Shown here one piece after another: positions 35,537 through 44,595 of a DNA stretch of 64,000 nt. Positions within the stretch are counted from its first letter, which is position 1. Every line of letters starts with the position of its first letter. The stretch comes from Bythopirellula polymerisocia (lineage in GTDB: Bacteria > Planctomycetota > Planctomycetia > Pirellulales > Lacipirellulaceae). Location of the stretch: positions 20,898 through 84,897 of the forward strand of contig NZ_SJPS01000012.1 of assembly GCF_007860015.1 (NCBI RefSeq). The letters are read 5' to 3'. The notes below the pieces were generated by a model, which did not search any database, was not told the DNA's origin, and was given only the letters and a program-made list of their open reading frames with translations. The translations under genes were made by a program, and so were the position numbers.

Positions 35537-37942
35537 TCACAAAAGCTCAATCGAAAAGTCGCGTTTTTCCCAGCGCCGGGCGACCACCCAGAAAAAGGTG
35601 AATTGTAGGGGCGAGTCGCCGTATTCACGCGTCGGGATATCGATGTAATGGACACCGATCCCTGTGTCGGTGGAGTCGCGGTCTGATTGTGTCTTCCAGC
35701 CATCGGTTGACATCCGCAATCGGAAGGCAGCCTGCGCTTGAATCCGGAGTATTCGGTCCCGCCGCATATGTTGAATTTGGCGATTAAACTTCCAAACCTC
35801 GAAGTCGATTCTCTCGCGGCGTTTGCAGTAACGGTCTGCTACCGCCGGTATCCGGTCGAAAACCTCGCCATCATTGATAGACCGCAAGAGCTTAATGTAC
35901 TCTGCATGAGCCCACATCAATGGCATAGCCGAACCGGTTGGTCTACCGAATTGCATTCGCAATTCGAGGTCGTCGGCGGTGTCCCAGATTTGCTCGGGTA
36001 GCAACCCTGTACTATTGGCGAAGGATTCGAGGGCTCGCAAAAGTGGTTTCACATCGCGACCGGCAGTCAATTCATAATGGGCTCTCTCCCCTGTGAGCAA
36101 AGGCCAAGCGCGTCCCTGCCCCCAACCGACGAACGGTCCGCCATCGGCTCGTTGTCCATAACCATCACGATTGTAGCGTCGCCAGCAGGGGCCAATCGGC
36201 GTTTCAACTTTTAGGGTGGCGTCGACGACTTTCAATGAGTCTTCGATCAGCGGATCGTTCGGCAGGCGAATGCCGAAACGCACCAGTTCGAGAAAGCCGG
36301 CATCCACGATCTCCTTGGCGGGAAATACAGCCTTCAAACCGGGAGCCCGATTCTTCAGAAAGAGCTTTCCGCTGTTGGGATCTTCGTTTGGCGACGACTC
36401 GTTGAGATCAATCGGATGAATGCGGATGAAATGCCTGCGAATGCCTTCTACGAGTGTTCCAGTGGTGGTAACGGTCCACTCTTCGATGTGGCTTTCTAAG
36501 AAGTCGGCGTATTCGTGAAGATAACGCGCGAGGTTCGCTTCACCGCGGTCTTCCGCAAACTTCGCTGCACACACCAGGGCGGCAATATTGGAGGCCAGCG
36601 TTGAAGGGGAGTAGCCGCTATTCTCCTCCCAACGTTCCTGCGGCGTGGCGGGACCCTTGCGAATCAAGTAGCCAGCGGCGGCGCGAACCATCGGCCAAGG
36701 ATCAAATTCGCGGAGACTCTTTGCTTCATGTAGTTTCCAGGCTAGCAGAATTGGAAAGGCAACTTCATCTAGTTGAATTCCGCTCCAGTAGGGTTCCCCA
36801 TTAACCCAAAAGTTTTGGTGGAACCCGCCATCAGGACACTGGGAGCAGGCTAGGTACACTAACGCCCGAAAGGGGGTCTCCGTGTTGCCAGAGGCAAGCA
36901 GCCCCAGTGCGCTGTTGACCATGTCGCGCGTCCAAACAAGATGATACCCCCCTAAGTCGTCGTCCCCTTTGGCTTCACCCCACGGGATACTCAGCGAAGC
37001 GATCATGGCCCCGGGATAACGTTTGTCCTCATGGGCGAGCAAGAGGCTGTGGCTAATTCGATAGAGTCGCCCTCCGTCTTGGGAAACCTCGTCGAGTTTC
37101 ACAGTCGTGCGACAGGCGCGCTCCCACTGTTCTTGAAATTTTGCTACTTGGCTCTGAAAAGGGATCGCCAGTGACTGCGACAGGGAGGTAGTCGCTCCAT
37201 GAAGGTGATCCGAAAAAGCCAGGCCAAGTACAAACTCTTCAGTACCCTCCTGAGTATTCTCCAAGGGAATTTCAGCAATCATGGCGACATTACCATCCGC
37301 CGCAATGTTGAATTGCCAATCGAGCAGTTTATTGCTCATCAAATCCTGCCAGCCATCCGAGACGCCGACGTATCCACACGAAGCGGCTGAAAACGCGCGC
37401 GTGCAACCCAGCGCCAGCCAACGTTGCCGATGACTCGCAACCAAGATGCGCTCGCCGTTCACCAAGGCAAGTTGCGCGGTGTTGTCCCAACCGCCGCCGT
37501 CTAGGTGCGGCGCAAGCAGTGCATAGAGGCGGAGTTTGCCACGCCATCCCTTCGACGGGATAAACCGAGTATGTACCAGCACACAGGCTGAATGGGGGGC
37601 TGAGATAATCTGTTTTTCAATGCGGTAGCGACCCTCATCGTCCTCGTTTATGATTTGGTATCCCAGCGAATCGCCACAGAGCCGTTTGATCGAGTTTTTT
37701 GTGTGCCGGCGTTCGTCGTGACAGAATGTCTCTCCATCGGTGATCATGAATTGCAAATCGCGAATTTGCGGCTGATCAATCGTAGGATAATACACCTCAC
37801 TAAGAATCCCAGCAGAAACAGTCCACCAGACCGGACTGGAGGAAGAATAAGCGGTTCCCACGCCATCTTTGTCACTGCGCGTCCAGCGCGGCTGAATCCC
37901 CGGAGCGCCGAATGCCGGCCGGTTGCTGAGTAATTCGGTCAT
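35537..37942 (-). CDS. GH15 glucoamylase/glucodextranase-type hydrolase
   Basis: 801 residues. The N-terminal beta-sandwich domain opens with FGAPGIQPRWTRSDKDGVGT, GILSEVYYPTIDQPQIRDLQ. The (alpha/alpha)6 catalytic domain has DLGGYHLVWTRDMVNSALGLL near residue 330 (substrate Arg-Asp), SIPWGEAKGDDD, and VGWGQGRAWPLLTGERAHYEL near 625. Acid-base and base glutamates are expected in NGEPYWSGIQLDEVAFPI and GLLPEQIWDT. No signal peptide is seen, so it may work in the cytosol on oligo-alpha-glucans. The last 130 residues form an additional beta domain. Confidence 0.92.
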   Translation of the reverse strand: MTELLSNRPAFGAPGIQPRWTRSDKDGVGTAYSSSSPVWWTVSAGILSEVYYPTIDQPQIRDLQFMITDGETFCHDERRHTKNSIKRLCGDSLGYQIINEDDEGRYRIEKQIISAPHSACVLVHTRFIPSKGWRGKLRLYALLAPHLDGGGWDNTAQLALVNGERILVASHRQRWLALGCTRAFSAASCGYVGVSDGWQDLMSNKLLDWQFNIAADGNVAMIAEIPLENTQEGTEEFVLGLAFSDHLHGATTSLSQSLAIPFQSQVAKFQEQWERACRTTVKLDEVSQDGGRLYRISHSLLLAHEDKRYPGAMIASLSIPWGEAKGDDDLGGYHLVWTRDMVNSALGLLASGNTETPFRALVYLACSQCPDGGFHQNFWVNGEPYWSGIQLDEVAFPILLAWKLHEAKSLREFDPWPMVRAAAGYLIRKGPATPQERWEENSGYSPSTLASNIAALVCAAKFAEDRGEANLARYLHEYADFLESHIEEWTVTTTGTLVEGIRRHFIRIHPIDLNESSPNEDPNSGKLFLKNRAPGLKAVFPAKEIVDAGFLELVRFGIRLPNDPLIEDSLKVVDATLKVETPIGPCWRRYNRDGYGQRADGGPFVGWGQGRAWPLLTGERAHYELTAGRDVKPLLRALESFANSTGLLPEQIWDTADDLELRMQFGRPTGSAMPLMWAHAEYIKLLRSINDGEVFDRIPAVADRYCKRRERIDFEVWKFNRQIQHMRRDRILRIQAQAAFRLRMSTDGWKTQSDRDSTDTGIGVHYIDIPTREYGDSPLQFTFFWVVARRWEKRDFSIELL

Positions 37943-37963
37943 AGACTTCCCATTCCTATTTTA

Positions 37964-38002
37964 CCTCTCCCGCTTGCGGGAGAGGTCGCCGCCTCAGCGG
38001 CG
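37964..38002. repeat. Double hairpin palindromic repeat (REP-like)
   Basis: CCTCTCCCGC-TTGC-type hairpin (37964-37985, 9-base arms) followed by CGCCGC-CTCA-GCGGCG (37987-38002). It sits between marC and the GH15 gene, downstream of the marC stop by about 12-50 bases. There is no T-run, so it is more like a dispersed palindrome than a classical terminator, though it could stop or stabilise the marC-upstream transcript. Confidence 0.65.
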
Positions 38003-38013
38003 GGTGAGGGTCT

Positions 38014-38631
38014 TCACACCCCATCAAACATCGGCTTGAGTTCAACAAACGCCTGGAGAATCATTTCTACAGCAAGCCCAGCGAGGATCATCCCCATCAC
38101 GCGCACTACCAGACTCGAACCCGCTTTGCCGAGATACGCATAGATTCTGTTGGCTTGGAGGAGCAAGATCAAGGTGATCCCCAGCACGGCTAGCAAGAGG
38201 CAACTCGTCGTGATTTGCTCGACAATCGAAAACTCACGATTATCAGTCAACACAACCGAGGCAAGAATAGCCCCCGGACTGGCAATCGACGGGACAGCGA
38301 GCGGGTAAACAGCAATGTCGTGACCTTCTGCACCACCAGAACTCTCTGCCGCAGCGCCGGAGCCGAACACCATTTGCAAACCAAAGAGAAAAAAGATGAC
38401 CCCTCCCGCAAGCTGAAACGAAGCAAGCTGGATGCCAATCGATCCGAGGAACAGTTGCCCCAGCACAATAAAGACCAACAGAATCACGGCGGAATAAGCA
38501 ATCGCACGCCGGGCGATCCTCCCACGTTCTTCCGGCGCCGCGTTGGCCGTCAGCCCAACGAAGATCGTCAGTGTGCCGATCGGGTCCACCGTGGTAAAAA
38601 ACGTAAGAAAATCCGCAACGAGTTGATCCAT
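38014..38631 (-). CDS. MarC-family membrane protein
   Basis: 205 residues, six helices. DQLVADFLTFFTTVDPIGTL is the typical MarC/SNF start (T-x-D-P-I-G), followed by ERGRIARRAIAYSAVILLVF and LQMVFGSG; a conserved PLAVPSIASPGAI is the family middle. The real activity of MarC proteins is uncertain. It is transcribed toward the GH15 gene, with the REP-like palindrome between. No neighbour suggests a specific role. Confidence 0.88.
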   Translation of the reverse strand: MDQLVADFLTFFTTVDPIGTLTIFVGLTANAAPEERGRIARRAIAYSAVILLVFIVLGQLFLGSIGIQLASFQLAGGVIFFLFGLQMVFGSGAAAESSGGAEGHDIAVYPLAVPSIASPGAILASVVLTDNREFSIVEQITTSCLLLAVLGITLILLLQANRIYAYLGKAGSSLVVRVMGMILAGLAVEMILQAFVELKPMFDGV

Positions 38632-38709
38632 GTGGCTCTAGGATGGCACCTCATGGGCTGCAATGCAATACTCATCGTAAGCCCTGGCCAGCCATACCAG
38701 CTTGGCGGT

Positions 38710-39759
38710 TCACCCGTCTTCTCCCCTGCGTCGTCGCTTGGAAGCTATCACCGACTTATAGAATTGACCTTGTCTGCGAGACTCCTGATGTCGCTCATGA
38801 AGCGATTGTGCATTGCGTTCTTGCTCGGCTAGCAATTTGAAGTAATTCTTCAATCGCCGTGAATCGAGTTCGCCAAGTTCTATAGCGGCTAGAACAGCAC
38901 AGTCAGGTTCTCCCTGGTGGGTACAGTCACGAAATCTACAGGAATCAGACAGGGTCATGATTTCGTCAAAGACCTCAGCAACCCCCACCTCGCAGTCTGC
39001 CAACTGCAACTCGCGCATGCCGGGCGTGTCGATCAAAAGTCCACCGGCGTCGAGTCGATGGATCGAGCGGGCTGTTGTGGTGTGGCGGCCTTTGGAATCG
39101 TCCTCACGAATAGGTTGCGTGGCCAAATTCTCTGCGCCCAGGCTATTAGCCAGTGTAGATTTTCCGACACCCGAGGATCCGACCAGGGCAACTGTCTGCC
39201 CCACACCACACCAGTCTTCAAGCAGTCTGATTTGTGCTGTGTCGCGTGCATCGAGAGTTAATACGGAAATCCCACTCTTCGACCGCATTGCCTCTTGCCG
39301 CAATGAATCAGGGTTGGCACACAAATCTGCTTTGGTCAGAACGACGACCGGAAAGACTTCTGCCTCAGCAGCCAACGCCAGGTAGCGTTCCAGTCGCGAA
39401 AGATTAAAATCGTGGTTGCAGGAACTGACAATAAACAGCGTATCCACATTTGCGGCGATGAGTTGTGATTGGACTTTCTCCCCTGCAGCCTTTCTGGTGA
39501 CTAGTGATTCGCGCTCGAGTCTTCGTATGCCGCGCAGCGTGGTCGGTTCCAGCAGTAACCAATCTCCCACGGCAATGTCACCGCACGGCGAGATCAATCC
39601 GGTTGGCAATGAGAACTCCTCATTCGCAGCCATGCAGAGAATGGTACTGCCGAAGTGGGCAGCAACACGCACTACCAGCATCTCATTCGACTCGTCGGTC
39701 GACAACTGTCTCTCGAAACAAGGCTTCCAGCCTATTTCTTTCAATCGAGGGGAATCCAT
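38710..39759 (-). CDS. rsgA: Ribosome small-subunit GTPase RsgA
   Basis: 349 residues, circularly permuted GTPase that checks late 30S assembly. An OB fold N-terminus ends near residue 90; the G motifs occur in permuted order with VVLTKADLC (G4) near 145, GSSGVGKSTLAN (G1) near 197, then GGLLIDTPGMREL (G3) near 240. The C-terminal zinc finger is CRFRDCTHQGEPDCAV (Cys-x5... pattern with the conserved His). It lies divergent from sucC. Confidence 0.94.
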   Translation of the reverse strand: MDSPRLKEIGWKPCFERQLSTDESNEMLVVRVAAHFGSTILCMAANEEFSLPTGLISPCGDIAVGDWLLLEPTTLRGIRRLERESLVTRKAAGEKVQSQLIAANVDTLFIVSSCNHDFNLSRLERYLALAAEAEVFPVVVLTKADLCANPDSLRQEAMRSKSGISVLTLDARDTAQIRLLEDWCGVGQTVALVGSSGVGKSTLANSLGAENLATQPIREDDSKGRHTTTARSIHRLDAGGLLIDTPGMRELQLADCEVGVAEVFDEIMTLSDSCRFRDCTHQGEPDCAVLAAIELGELDSRRLKNYFKLLAEQERNAQSLHERHQESRRQGQFYKSVIASKRRRRGEDG

Positions 39760-39973
39760 ATAGCTGGGCTCTCCGGGAGGCGGTTTGACAAGGTAAGACC
39801 CATTGCATGCAAGTGAGGTTCACGCTGCTCGCTCGTATGAGCAGTTTAAAGATTAGCCCTGAAAATGCTGCAATCCCACAAAAATGAACAATCCACGAAC
39901 CCGTTGACCACTCTCCACCGACGGCGCTATACTCGCCGAACAAGCTCATGTCTCCGTTTGGAAGCAAAACACG

Positions 39974-41158
39974 ATGAAAATTCACGAATATCAAGCCAAA
40001 GAACTTCTACGCCGGGCCAAAATCGCTGTCCCCGAGAGCATTGTAGCTCGGACCCCTGCTGAAGCGGCGGCAGCCTTCAAAAAGCTCAATGGAAAAATTG
40101 CCGTCGTCAAAGCCCAAATCCATGCCGGCGGGCGAGGCAAGGGGACAATCAAGTCCATTCCCGAGCAACGCGGTGTGCAACTGGTCAAGTCGGCTGACGA
40201 AGCCGAAAAGGTTGCCAAGAACATCCTCGGCAACGAGTTAGTCACCATTCAAACAGGTCCCGCGGGTAAGGTGGTTAACCAGGTACTCGTCGAGTCAGGG
40301 TGCGATATTGCCCGAGAGTTGTACTTGGGCATCGTGATCGATCGCGCTGTGGGCTTACCTGTGCTGATGGCCTCCAGCGAAGGGGGAATGAACATCGAGG
40401 AGGTTGCCGCCAGGACTCCTGAATTGATTTTCAAGGAGCACTTCGATCCCGACGCTGGCTTGCAGGCATATCAAGTTCGCAAGTTGTGCCACAAACTCGG
40501 TATCAAGGGTGCAAGTGTTCGTAGCGCTGATTCGTTCATGCGCTCCCTGAGCAAGTTGTTTGTCCAGCTTGATTGCAGCCTTGTGGAGATTAATCCATTG
40601 GTAGTAACAGGTGCGGGCGACCTTATTGCACTCGATGCGAAGATCACCTTCGACGACAACGCCATGTTCCGGCACCCGGATCTCGCCGAGCTACGCGACA
40701 TTGCTGAAGAAGATCCCGCCGAAGTCCGAGCCGGCCAAGCGGGGCTGAGCTACGTGCAACTTGAGGGCAACATTGGCTGTCTGGTCAACGGGGCAGGGCT
40801 AGCGATGAGCACAATGGATCTCATCAAGCTACATGGCGGCGAGCCAGCCAATTTTCTCGATGTGGGTGGTGGCGCCCAAGTCGACCAGGTAACCGAGGCC
40901 TTCCGAATCCTGCTCGCAGATAAGAATGTAAAGGCCGTGCTTGTCAACATCTTTGGCGGCATCATGCGTTGCACGACGATCGCCAACGCGGTACTCGAAG
41001 CCTACAAGCAAGTCGGCTTCAACGTGCCACTCGTCGTGCGACTCGAAGGGACCGAGGTCGCCGAAGGCCGCAAAATTCTCTCGGAGAGTGACGTAGACAT
41101 TATCTCGGCGATGGATCTTACAGATGCGGCCAACAAGGTCGTCGCTGCCGCGGGATAA
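39974..41158 (+). CDS. sucC: Succinyl-CoA synthetase beta subunit (ADP-forming)
   Basis: 394 residues. An ATP-grasp domain begins MKIHEYQAKELLRRAKIAVPE and has KAQIHAGGRGKGTIKSIPEQ, then VNQVLVESGCDIARELYLGIVIDRAVG. The nucleotide-specificity and Mg ligands lie in LVEINPLVVTGAGDLIALDAK; the CoA-ligase domain has ANFLDVGGGAQVDQVTEAFR and VNIFGGIMRCTTIANAV. It makes ATP from succinyl-CoA with SucD in the TCA cycle. GGAAG lies about 10 bases upstream of the ATG. Paired with sucD, but an extra gene sits between them. Confidence 0.96.
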   Translation: MKIHEYQAKELLRRAKIAVPESIVARTPAEAAAAFKKLNGKIAVVKAQIHAGGRGKGTIKSIPEQRGVQLVKSADEAEKVAKNILGNELVTIQTGPAGKVVNQVLVESGCDIARELYLGIVIDRAVGLPVLMASSEGGMNIEEVAARTPELIFKEHFDPDAGLQAYQVRKLCHKLGIKGASVRSADSFMRSLSKLFVQLDCSLVEINPLVVTGAGDLIALDAKITFDDNAMFRHPDLAELRDIAEEDPAEVRAGQAGLSYVQLEGNIGCLVNGAGLAMSTMDLIKLHGGEPANFLDVGGGAQVDQVTEAFRILLADKNVKAVLVNIFGGIMRCTTIANAVLEAYKQVGFNVPLVVRLEGTEVAEGRKILSESDVDIISAMDLTDAANKVVAAAG

Positions 41159-41159
41159 G

Positions 41160-41206
41160 CAAGGTTGTAAGTAGTAGGTCGTTAGTCGTTAGTTAAAGAA
41201 TTCGAT
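41160..41206. repeat. Left short repeat flanking the suc four-helix-bundle gene
   Basis: TTGTAAGTAGTAGGTCGTTAG and GTCGTTAGTTAAAG. The words recur in inverted form after the inserted gene (41636-41680). Same style of boundary as the nqr insert. Confidence 0.45.
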
Positions 41207-41587
41207 ATGAGAAACTTTCGACAACTAGAAGTTTGGAAGAAGGCATACGAACTGACTCTCGAAGTATATCGCTTAACTTCTGATTTTCCGACGACCGAAC
41301 GGTACGGGTTGAGTTCCCAGATGCAACGTGCTGCTGTCTCAATCGGAGCGAACCTTGCTGAAGGGTGTGGTAGAGAGACGGACGCAGACTTTAGAAGATT
41401 TGTGCAAATGTCAGCAAGCTCGGCATGTGAAGTTGAATACCATTTACTGCTCTCAAAAGATCTAGGATTGATTTCCGAGGAAGTGCAAGCAAGACTTGAT
41501 ACAAACATTAATGAAGTCAAACGAATGCTTGTCGGGCTAACACGCTACCTTGAAAAGGAATCTTCGAATACCTCTCGAACACCGTGA
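41207..41587 (+). CDS. Four-helix-bundle protein (23S-IVP/S23 family), inserted between sucC and sucD
   Basis: 126 residues: MRNFRQLEVWKKAYELTLE, YGLSSQMQRAAVSIGANLAEGCGRE, ASSACEVEYHLLLSKDLGLI, and NINEVKRMLVGLTRYLEK. It is clearly paralogous to the gene at 30241 (same residues at most core positions by eye), with a longer C-terminus (SSNTSRTP). It sits between sucC and sucD, where the two usually abut. PF05635-type bundle, function unknown outside rRNA insertions. The reading direction follows the operon. Confidence 0.85.
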   Translation: MRNFRQLEVWKKAYELTLEVYRLTSDFPTTERYGLSSQMQRAAVSIGANLAEGCGRETDADFRRFVQMSASSACEVEYHLLLSKDLGLISEEVQARLDTNINEVKRMLVGLTRYLEKESSNTSRTP

Positions 41588-41635
41588 AGAATTCTACGCA
41601 GCTAGCAATCATTCAGTAACTGTTCTCTAATAAGC

Positions 41636-41680
41636 GCTTACAACTAACTACTTACTACTAATGACCAACGACTAAATCTT
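41636..41680. repeat. Right short repeat flanking the suc four-helix-bundle gene
   Basis: Contains CAACTAACTACTTACTACTAATGACC and AACGACTAA; in the other direction this resembles the left flank. Marks the far boundary of the inserted unit before the sucD start. Confidence 0.45.
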
Positions 41681-42556
41681 ATGAGCATTTTGATCAACAA
41701 GAGTACCCGCGTTGTCTGCCAAGGCATTACTGGCAAGGTGGGCGAATTCCACTCGAAGAACTGTCTAGAATACGGCACCAAGCTGGTCTGCGGTGTGACG
41801 CCCGGTAAGGGGGGCCAAGAAGCGCTTGGGTTGCCGGTTTACGACACGATGCTTGAAGCCGTCGAGGAGCAAGGTGTCGATGCCACGATGATCTTTGTCC
41901 CGCCCGCATTCACCGCTGACGCCATTCTGGAAGCCGTCGATGCCGGAGTGAAGGTCGTGATCGCTATCACGGAGGGCGTACCTGTGGTCGATATGGTGCG
42001 AGTATATGACGTGATTAAGGATCGTGACGACGTTCGACTCGTTGGTCCAAACTGCCCTGGTGTGATCACGCCCGAAGAGTGCAAGATCGGTATCATGCCT
42101 GGCTACATCCACAAAAAGGGTTGTGTTGGCGTGATGAGCCGTAGTGGCACGCTTACATACGAAGCAGTGTGGCAACTTTCGGAACTTGGGCTGGGTCAGT
42201 CCACTTGTGTTGGACTGGGAGGCGATCCGATCGTAGGCACGTCATTCATCGATCTGTTGAAACTGTATCAGGCTGACGGCGAAACCGAAGCGATCATCAT
42301 GATGGGTGAAATTGGCGGCACCGCCGAGGAAGAGGCCGCTGCATTCGTAAAAGAGCACGTCACGAAACCCGTGGCAGCATTCATCGCGGGTCGCACGGCT
42401 CCTCCCGGCAAACGTATGGGTCACGCGGGAGCAATTATCTCTGGCGGCAAAGGAACCGCGGAAGAAAAAATCGCCGCCCTCGAAGATGCCGGCATCGAAG
42501 TGGCCCAAAGCCCCGCTGACATGGGGGCCGCCGTAAAGCGAGCAATGGCGCGTTAA
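41681..42556 (+). CDS. sucD: Succinyl-CoA synthetase alpha subunit
   Basis: 291 residues. CoA-binding domain STRVVCQGITGKVGEFHSKN, then VGPNCPGVITPEECKIGIMPG and SRSGTLTYEAVWQLSELGLG. The phospho-histidine is in RMGHAGAIISGGKGTAEEKI near residue 247. Works with SucC. About 93 bases of spacer and the inserted gene separate it from sucC. A large palindrome follows its stop (42566-42617). Confidence 0.96.
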   Translation: MSILINKSTRVVCQGITGKVGEFHSKNCLEYGTKLVCGVTPGKGGQEALGLPVYDTMLEAVEEQGVDATMIFVPPAFTADAILEAVDAGVKVVIAITEGVPVVDMVRVYDVIKDRDDVRLVGPNCPGVITPEECKIGIMPGYIHKKGCVGVMSRSGTLTYEAVWQLSELGLGQSTCVGLGGDPIVGTSFIDLLKLYQADGETEAIIMMGEIGGTAEEEAAAFVKEHVTKPVAAFIAGRTAPPGKRMGHAGAIISGGKGTAEEKIAALEDAGIEVAQSPADMGAAVKRAMAR

Positions 42557-42565
42557 TCGAAAATA

Positions 42566-42617
42566 GTCGCCTTTCGCTCCGCGAAAGTAGCGCAGCTTTC
42601 GCGGAGCGAAAGGCGAC
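42566..42617. repeat. Perfect 22-base-arm palindrome between sucD and polX
   Basis: GTCGCCTTTCGCTCCGCG followed by AAAG, an 8-base spacer, then the exact reverse complement (42596-42617). It starts 10 bases after sucD stop and ends 10 bases before the polX ATG, where a ribosome site would be expected. The arms also encode spurious frames on the minus strand (CAPRKLRYFRGAKGD type). Probably a dispersed palindrome; it could also act as terminator (no T-run) or affect polX translation. Confidence 0.75.
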
Positions 42618-42627
42618 ATAATGTTTT

Positions 42628-44370
42628 ATGACCAATCAAGAAATCGCCGCCGCATTTGAGCAGGTTGCCGACCTCTTGGAATTTCAAGCGGCCAACCCGT
42701 TTCGAGTGCGAGCCTATCGCAATGGAGCCCGCAAGATCATCGATCTTGGCGAGAGGGTATCCGAAATTATTGCTGACGAATCTCGTCGATTGACCGATCT
42801 GGATGGTATTGGCAATGACCTGGCCGAGAAGATCGAACAACTGGTCACCACGGGTCGTCTGACACAACTTGAAGAACTTCAATCCCAAGTCCCCGCCACG
42901 GTATTGGCCATGCTCCGTGTGCCGGGTCTGGGGCCAAAGAAGGCGGCGGTGCTTTTCAAGGAATTGGGAGTCGAATCACTCGACCAGCTTCGCGATGCCT
43001 GTGAAAAGCAACAGGTTCGTGATCTAAAGGGATTCGCAGCGAAGACCGAAGAAGCAATCCTCAAAGGCCTCGCCATCGCCGAGCAGGGGGACAAGCGGAC
43101 CAAGTGGGCCGAGGCGGATGCAATTGTCGGTGAAGTGATGGAGCATCTGCAAAATGAAAAGGGCATCAAGCAAATCGAGCCAGCGGGAAGTTACCGTCGA
43201 GGCTGTGAGACTGTAGGTGACTTAGACTTTCTCGTCGAAGCTGCTGACGTAGATGTGGTGATGGACCATTTTGGCGAGTTTCCAGGAATCTCAGACGTGA
43301 TCGCCCGTGGCGACACAAAAATGTCGGTTCGTCTGGCGAGCGGGATGCAAATGGATCTCCGCGTGGTTCCAAAGGAATCGTTTGGTGCAGCGCTGCAATA
43401 CTTTACCGGATCAAAGGCCCACAATGTGGAGCTGCGCGGTCGGGCTAAACAACGAGGCCTCAAAATCAACGAATGGGGAGTGTTCCAAGTAGAAGAAGAT
43501 GGCACGGAGACTTATCTGGTCGGGCGCAACGAAGCCGAGGTCTACAAAGCCATGGATCTTCCTTGTTTTCCTCCAGAGATACGTGAGGACCGGGAAGAGT
43601 TTCAGTGGGCCGAGGCCGGGAAACTTCCCAAACTCTTAGAACGCTCCGACATCCGCGGAGATCTCCATACTCACACGACCGCAACTGACGGTAAAGCAAC
43701 GCTTGTCGAAATGGTGGCGGCGGCGAAGGAGCGTGGCTTGGAATATATCGCCATCACGGATCATTCCAAGCGGGTAACCATGGCGAATGGCCTCGACGCT
43801 AAGCGGCTTCTGGCCCAGTGGAAGGAAATCGACAAGCTCCAAGAGAAACAGGATTCCATCAAGATTCTCAAAGGGATAGAGTGCGACATCCTTGAAAAGG
43901 GAGGCATGGACCTCCCTGACGACGTCCTCGCCCAGGCCGACTGGGTAATTGCCAGTGTGCACTACGGCCAGAATCAACCCATCGAGCAGATTACGGAGCG
44001 GATTCTGGGGGCTCTAGAAAACCCGCATGTCGATATCATCGCCCATCCCACTGGGCGGCTAATCAATCGCCGCGCGCCGTATGCAGTCGACATGGACCAA
44101 GTGTTCAAAGCCGCTGTCAAACACAAAAAGATGCTCGAACTCAATGCCAACCCGGCACGGCTAGATTTGCATGATCAACACTGTGCGGCCGCGAGAAAAT
44201 TGGGAATACCCATCGTGATTTCCACAGATGCCCATAGCACCGCCGGGCTCGATGTGATGCGCTACGGAGTGTTACAGGCGCGTCGTGGCGGTCTGACAGC
44301 TAAGGATGTGGCAAACACGCTGCCGTGGGAGAAGTTTGCGAAGTTGTTGAAGGGGAGAGGTGGGCAATAG
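42628..44370 (+). CDS. polX: DNA polymerase/3'-5' exonuclease PolX
   Basis: 580 residues. N-terminal family-X polymerase: FRVRAYRNGARKIIDLGERV, two HhH motifs (RVPGLGPKKAAVLFKELGVE), then the nucleotidyl-transfer core GSYRRGCETVGDLDFLVEAA (G-S-x-R-R-G and D-x-D) near 190. C-terminal PHP domain: DLHTHTTATDGKATLVEMV, YIAITDHSKR near 360-385, and HPTGRLINRR, TDAHSTAGLD. It does gap-filling repair and has exonuclease activity. Immediately downstream of the palindrome; no clear ribosome site. Confidence 0.95.
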   Translation: MTNQEIAAAFEQVADLLEFQAANPFRVRAYRNGARKIIDLGERVSEIIADESRRLTDLDGIGNDLAEKIEQLVTTGRLTQLEELQSQVPATVLAMLRVPGLGPKKAAVLFKELGVESLDQLRDACEKQQVRDLKGFAAKTEEAILKGLAIAEQGDKRTKWAEADAIVGEVMEHLQNEKGIKQIEPAGSYRRGCETVGDLDFLVEAADVDVVMDHFGEFPGISDVIARGDTKMSVRLASGMQMDLRVVPKESFGAALQYFTGSKAHNVELRGRAKQRGLKINEWGVFQVEEDGTETYLVGRNEAEVYKAMDLPCFPPEIREDREEFQWAEAGKLPKLLERSDIRGDLHTHTTATDGKATLVEMVAAAKERGLEYIAITDHSKRVTMANGLDAKRLLAQWKEIDKLQEKQDSIKILKGIECDILEKGGMDLPDDVLAQADWVIASVHYGQNQPIEQITERILGALENPHVDIIAHPTGRLINRRAPYAVDMDQVFKAAVKHKKMLELNANPARLDLHDQHCAAARKLGIPIVISTDAHSTAGLDVMRYGVLQARRGGLTAKDVANTLPWEKFAKLLKGRGGQ

Positions 44371-44595
44371 GACAGGAAAAAAGATGCCCCGAGTGTTTCG
44401 GCATTTCACGCCGAAGGCATTTCAGAGTCCGGCTACATCTCTACGTGATATACACCGACGCGAGTTTTCGGTCGTTCCGAAGGTGTTCGAGTACAATACA
44501 ATCGAGCATCCGTTACTCCATCTTCTAAAAACAGAAGTGGATTTAAGGTACAATTATCGATTCCTATCACAAGTTTTGTCTTGCAATTTAATGAC

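Noticed and set aside
42242..42619. 125-codon minus-strand frame with MSPFAPRKLRYFRGAKGD start
   Set aside because: Antisense to sucD and started by the palindrome; known type of spurious frame.
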